Part shown: piece by piece, positions 62,048-64,000 of the stretch
How positions within the stretch are numbered: the stretch's first letter is position 1
Layout of the letters: each line of letters opens with the position of its first letter
From: Lacrimispora celerecrescens
Lineage (GTDB): Bacteria > Bacillota > Clostridia > Lachnospirales > Lachnospiraceae
Assembly: GCF_000732605.1 (NCBI RefSeq)
Contig: NZ_JPME01000026.1
Location: 1-64,000 of the forward strand
DNA: 64,000 nucleotides
Direction of reading: 5' to 3'
Position numbers and translations under genes: made by a program
The notes under the pieces: generated by a model
What the model saw: only the letters and a program-made list of their open reading frames with translations
What the model was told of the DNA's origin: nothing
Database searches by the model: none

Positions 62048-63778
62048 TTAATTACTTCCGATCGTAACTTCACCTTCATTATTTTTATAAATAATACTTC
62101 TGGAGTATTCCTCCTGAACCAACAGACTGGAAGAACCAATCCGGATGCGAACCACGGGCAGCAGCTGCTGGCATTGAATAATTCCGGACTGTTCTTTGTC
62201 AATTGTGTTTATTTCCTCCAAACGGTTTGTGATCTCCTGTTCCCGGAGGTTTAAATAAGTGGAAGCCTGTTTTAAATTTTCTAACAGCTGCTGTTTATCC
62301 TGCCTTTGTGTAGTCTCAAGGTAGGCGATATTTTTCCTTACTTCCGACATGTTATGGTGAAGCTGTTCCAGCTCTCTGGTAAGCCGAGCAGATTCTTCCA
62401 CGTTTTTAGGAACATTTGCAATGATTAATTCAGTGACAAGCCGCCGTACTTTAGAACCAATAATACGTGCATTGATGCTGTTTGCGGCCAAAAGGGTACC
62501 GCCGATAATAACTCCCATACCGGAGGTTACATTAATATCCTGACCGCTCTCTATTTTTGAGTTAATAATGCTTTCTGCATAAACATTGCCTTTGGCAGTG
62601 ACCGTGCAATGTTCCAGGTATCGGCACTTGACATCTGAGTCAGAAGTCAGAGTACCACGGCCATTTCCAGACATGCCGCTGGCAATCGTAATGGATCCCT
62701 GGGCGGCAATTTGAGCGCCTTCCACGGAGCCACGGATGTCAATCCTTCCGGTAGCTTTCACCGAAAAGCCATTTCTCACATCTCCAGTAATCAATATATC
62801 GCCGTCATAATCCAGGTTACCTGTACTATTATCAATATTACCATTTATCTTTAGGATAGGATCTACCTGAAATTTTCCATTAGCAAATGTTACATGGCCT
62901 GTTTTTTGGGAAATGAGCTGGGTCCGGTCCTCCGTAAGCACAGTATTGCGGCCAGCAGGTACGAAAACATCAGATCCTTGAATGGGGCAGGGATAAGGGT
63001 TCCCGTTTATGGTCATACCATTTTTCCCCGGCACAGCAAGTGCAATACTGCAGATTATTTCCCCTTCTTTAACAGACTGAATATTATTTAAATTTTTATA
63101 ATCAACAGATCCGTTTTCATCTTCTATAAATTCAAGCTTAAGATCCCGTTTAAAATGGTCTTTAATAGAGCCATCGATTCCGTTTCGTGCCAGAACTCCC
63201 TTTGCAACCAGCACGGCTTGACCATAGATTTGATTTTCAATAATTGAGTTCAAAGACTCCTCCATGATTCCAGTGGATACATGCTCCTGATTGAGGATTG
63301 TTTTTAAGTCTTCTTCCTTTATATCCTGACCGTCATTAAATGGAGGGATCACATAAATCCATGCAGCCATGCGGTCTTTTGAAACATGAAGATAGGCCTG
63401 AGCCGCTCTTGGCTGAGGAGCCTGCTCCTGTGTAGTTTCGGATGTCCGTTTAAAAACATTGGATAATGATTGCATTTTACTGGAAAATTGTGCGCATTCA
63501 CTGTATAATGCTTCTTCATCTATCCGTACAATAAGCGGATCATCGGATGGCTCCCATATTAAAGAAGAGGAAGGAGCTTCATTTTCAATTTCGTGAAAAG
63601 CGATTGGTGCGGCTGAACTTTTTTGCTCGGCTGGCTCGGATACTGTCTTATTAAGATCTTCATTTTGGGATTCTTCAGGTGAAACGACAGATGTTGCACT
63701 GATATTTTCTGAGGTTTCCGCAGAACGTCTTACATTTTGGAAAAGGCTAAAGAATCCTTTTTTAGTTTTATCTTTCAT
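62048..63778 (-). CDS. FapA/DUF342 polymer-forming protein
   Basis: The 576-residue protein has an N-terminal extension, the FapA N-terminal region (RAAQAYLHVSKDRMAAWIYVIPP), and a right-handed beta-helix (about 310-460) with IDIRGSVEGAQIAAQGSITIASGM-type turns (first part shown). A coiled-coil (about 470-535) and a small C-terminal domain follow. DUF342 proteins are annotated as flagellar assembly protein A in Vibrio; in Firmicutes their role is poorly known. No signal peptide. AGGGGAAG precedes the ATG. Confidence 0.85.
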   Translation of the reverse strand: MKDKTKKGFFSLFQNVRRSAETSENISATSVVSPEESQNEDLNKTVSEPAEQKSSAAPIAFHEIENEAPSSSLIWEPSDDPLIVRIDEEALYSECAQFSSKMQSLSNVFKRTSETTQEQAPQPRAAQAYLHVSKDRMAAWIYVIPPFNDGQDIKEEDLKTILNQEHVSTGIMEESLNSIIENQIYGQAVLVAKGVLARNGIDGSIKDHFKRDLKLEFIEDENGSVDYKNLNNIQSVKEGEIICSIALAVPGKNGMTINGNPYPCPIQGSDVFVPAGRNTVLTEDRTQLISQKTGHVTFANGKFQVDPILKINGNIDNSTGNLDYDGDILITGDVRNGFSVKATGRIDIRGSVEGAQIAAQGSITIASGMSGNGRGTLTSDSDVKCRYLEHCTVTAKGNVYAESIINSKIESGQDINVTSGMGVIIGGTLLAANSINARIIGSKVRRLVTELIIANVPKNVEESARLTRELEQLHHNMSEVRKNIAYLETTQRQDKQQLLENLKQASTYLNLREQEITNRLEEINTIDKEQSGIIQCQQLLPVVRIRIGSSSLLVQEEYSRSIIYKNNEGEVTIGSN

Positions 63779-64000
63779 TTTCTTCCCCTAACATTAAAAA
63801 ATACCTGCTACTCTGAATGCAAGTAATTGGCTGATTTCGATTCGCTTCTTTGGCTGGCGTTAATAAACATCAACGCTATTCAGCTTTACAATCAAAGATG
63901 CTGGCTCTGGTTTTTGGTCATTTCATTCCTATGTATATACAGTCAGATGAAATGAGTCTAGAGCTTTTGCAGATCAGATTACCTGGACTGAGCCATGAGA
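63779..64000. other. Terminal stretch without a supported gene
   Basis: No confident gene is seen. An open forward frame (from about 63899 with MLALVFGHFIPMYIQSDEM) runs off the edge but lacks a convincing ribosome site. A small GCGTT/AACGC hairpin occurs near 63858-63877. Confidence 0.4.

Noticed and set aside
63899-64000. Open plus-strand frame reaching the window edge
   Set aside because: Only about 34 codons visible, no convincing ribosome site, no recognised motif.
1-64000. CRISPR arrays, rRNA, tRNA, insertion sequences or prophage
   Set aside because: No spaced direct repeats of CRISPR type, no recognisable RNA gene, transposase, integrase or phage structural gene was seen while reading the window.

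Overview
This window is most of the motility locus of a low-to-mid GC, flagellated, spore-forming Firmicute. It most resembles Lachnospiraceae of the Lacrimispora/Lachnoclostridium type. Evidence for this is a fla/che operon in clostridial order, a separate flgM-flgN-flgK-flgL-fliW-csrA operon, CheC/CheD/CheV/FliY chemotaxis components, choline-binding-type wall proteins, and a BclA-like collagen-repeat protein typical of spore surfaces. The species call is inference; no rRNA or other marker is present.

Layout. (1) 1-6.5 kb is accessory: the 3' end of a GPTGPQG collagen-like protein, an AraC/GyrI-like regulator, kduI, an OmpR-type two-component pair, and a small YjfB-like motility peptide gene behind a sigma-D promoter. 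(2) 6.7-11.8 kb is the flagellin unit: hag with a long structured leader carrying a CsrA-type GGA hairpin, two flagellin-glycosylation-type glycosyltransferases (the second fused to a methyltransferase), and a decayed gene. (3) 12.05-36.4 kb is the fla/che operon from a good sigma-A promoter: flgB, fliE, fliF, fliG, fliH, fliI, fliJ, fliK, flgD, TIGR02530-type gene, flgE, flbD/swrD, motA, motB, fliM, cheY, flgC, fliY, fliO, fliP, fliQ, fliR, flhB, flhA, sigD, two rod genes, cheC and cheD. cheV and an EAL/HDOD gene follow from a sigma-D site and end at a shared terminator at 38.7 kb. (4) 38.7-40.1 kb (minus) is an orphan ParA ATPase with a ComFB-domain partner. (5) 40.1-45.8 kb holds fliD, fliS, a small chaperone-like gene, a C39-like protease and a frameshifted nucleotidyltransferase-family gene. 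(6) 45.8-51.0 kb (minus) is flgM-flgN-flgK-flgL-yviE-like-fliW-csrA. (7) 51.1-55.7 kb (minus) is cheA-cheW-cheR-cheB. (8) 55.8-61.5 kb holds a FliK-like gene, an FlhB C-terminal paralogue, a PilZ protein, two tandem wall-binding proteins and a lytic transglycosylase. (9) 61.6-63.8 kb (minus) is a DUF342/FapA protein and a CheY-like receiver.

How it works together. The sigma-A operon makes the basal body, export gate, hook, motor and sigma-D. FlgM would hold sigma-D until hook completion. I find seven sites of the form TTA(T/A)-N15/16-xxCGATA(T/A) in front of yjfB, hag, cheV, fliD, the nucleotidyltransferase gene, flgM and cheA, which looks like the local sigma-D regulon. FliW and CsrA, encoded behind flgL, would control hag translation through the leader hairpin.

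Oddities. Five genes are broken by single small indels: fliI, flhA, cheR, the nucleotidyltransferase gene and one wall-binding gene. Three of these lie in runs of 9-10 identical bases. The strain may be non-motile, the runs may be switchable, or the assembly may carry indel errors; the sequence alone cannot tell. Other unusual points are a ~235-residue coiled-coil inserted in the hook protein, flgC displaced 13 kb from flgB, a covarying hairpin element repeated before motB and fliR, no flhF/flhG after flhA, and the ParA/ComFB pair. The ParA/ComFB pair is my best candidate for an undescribed system here.
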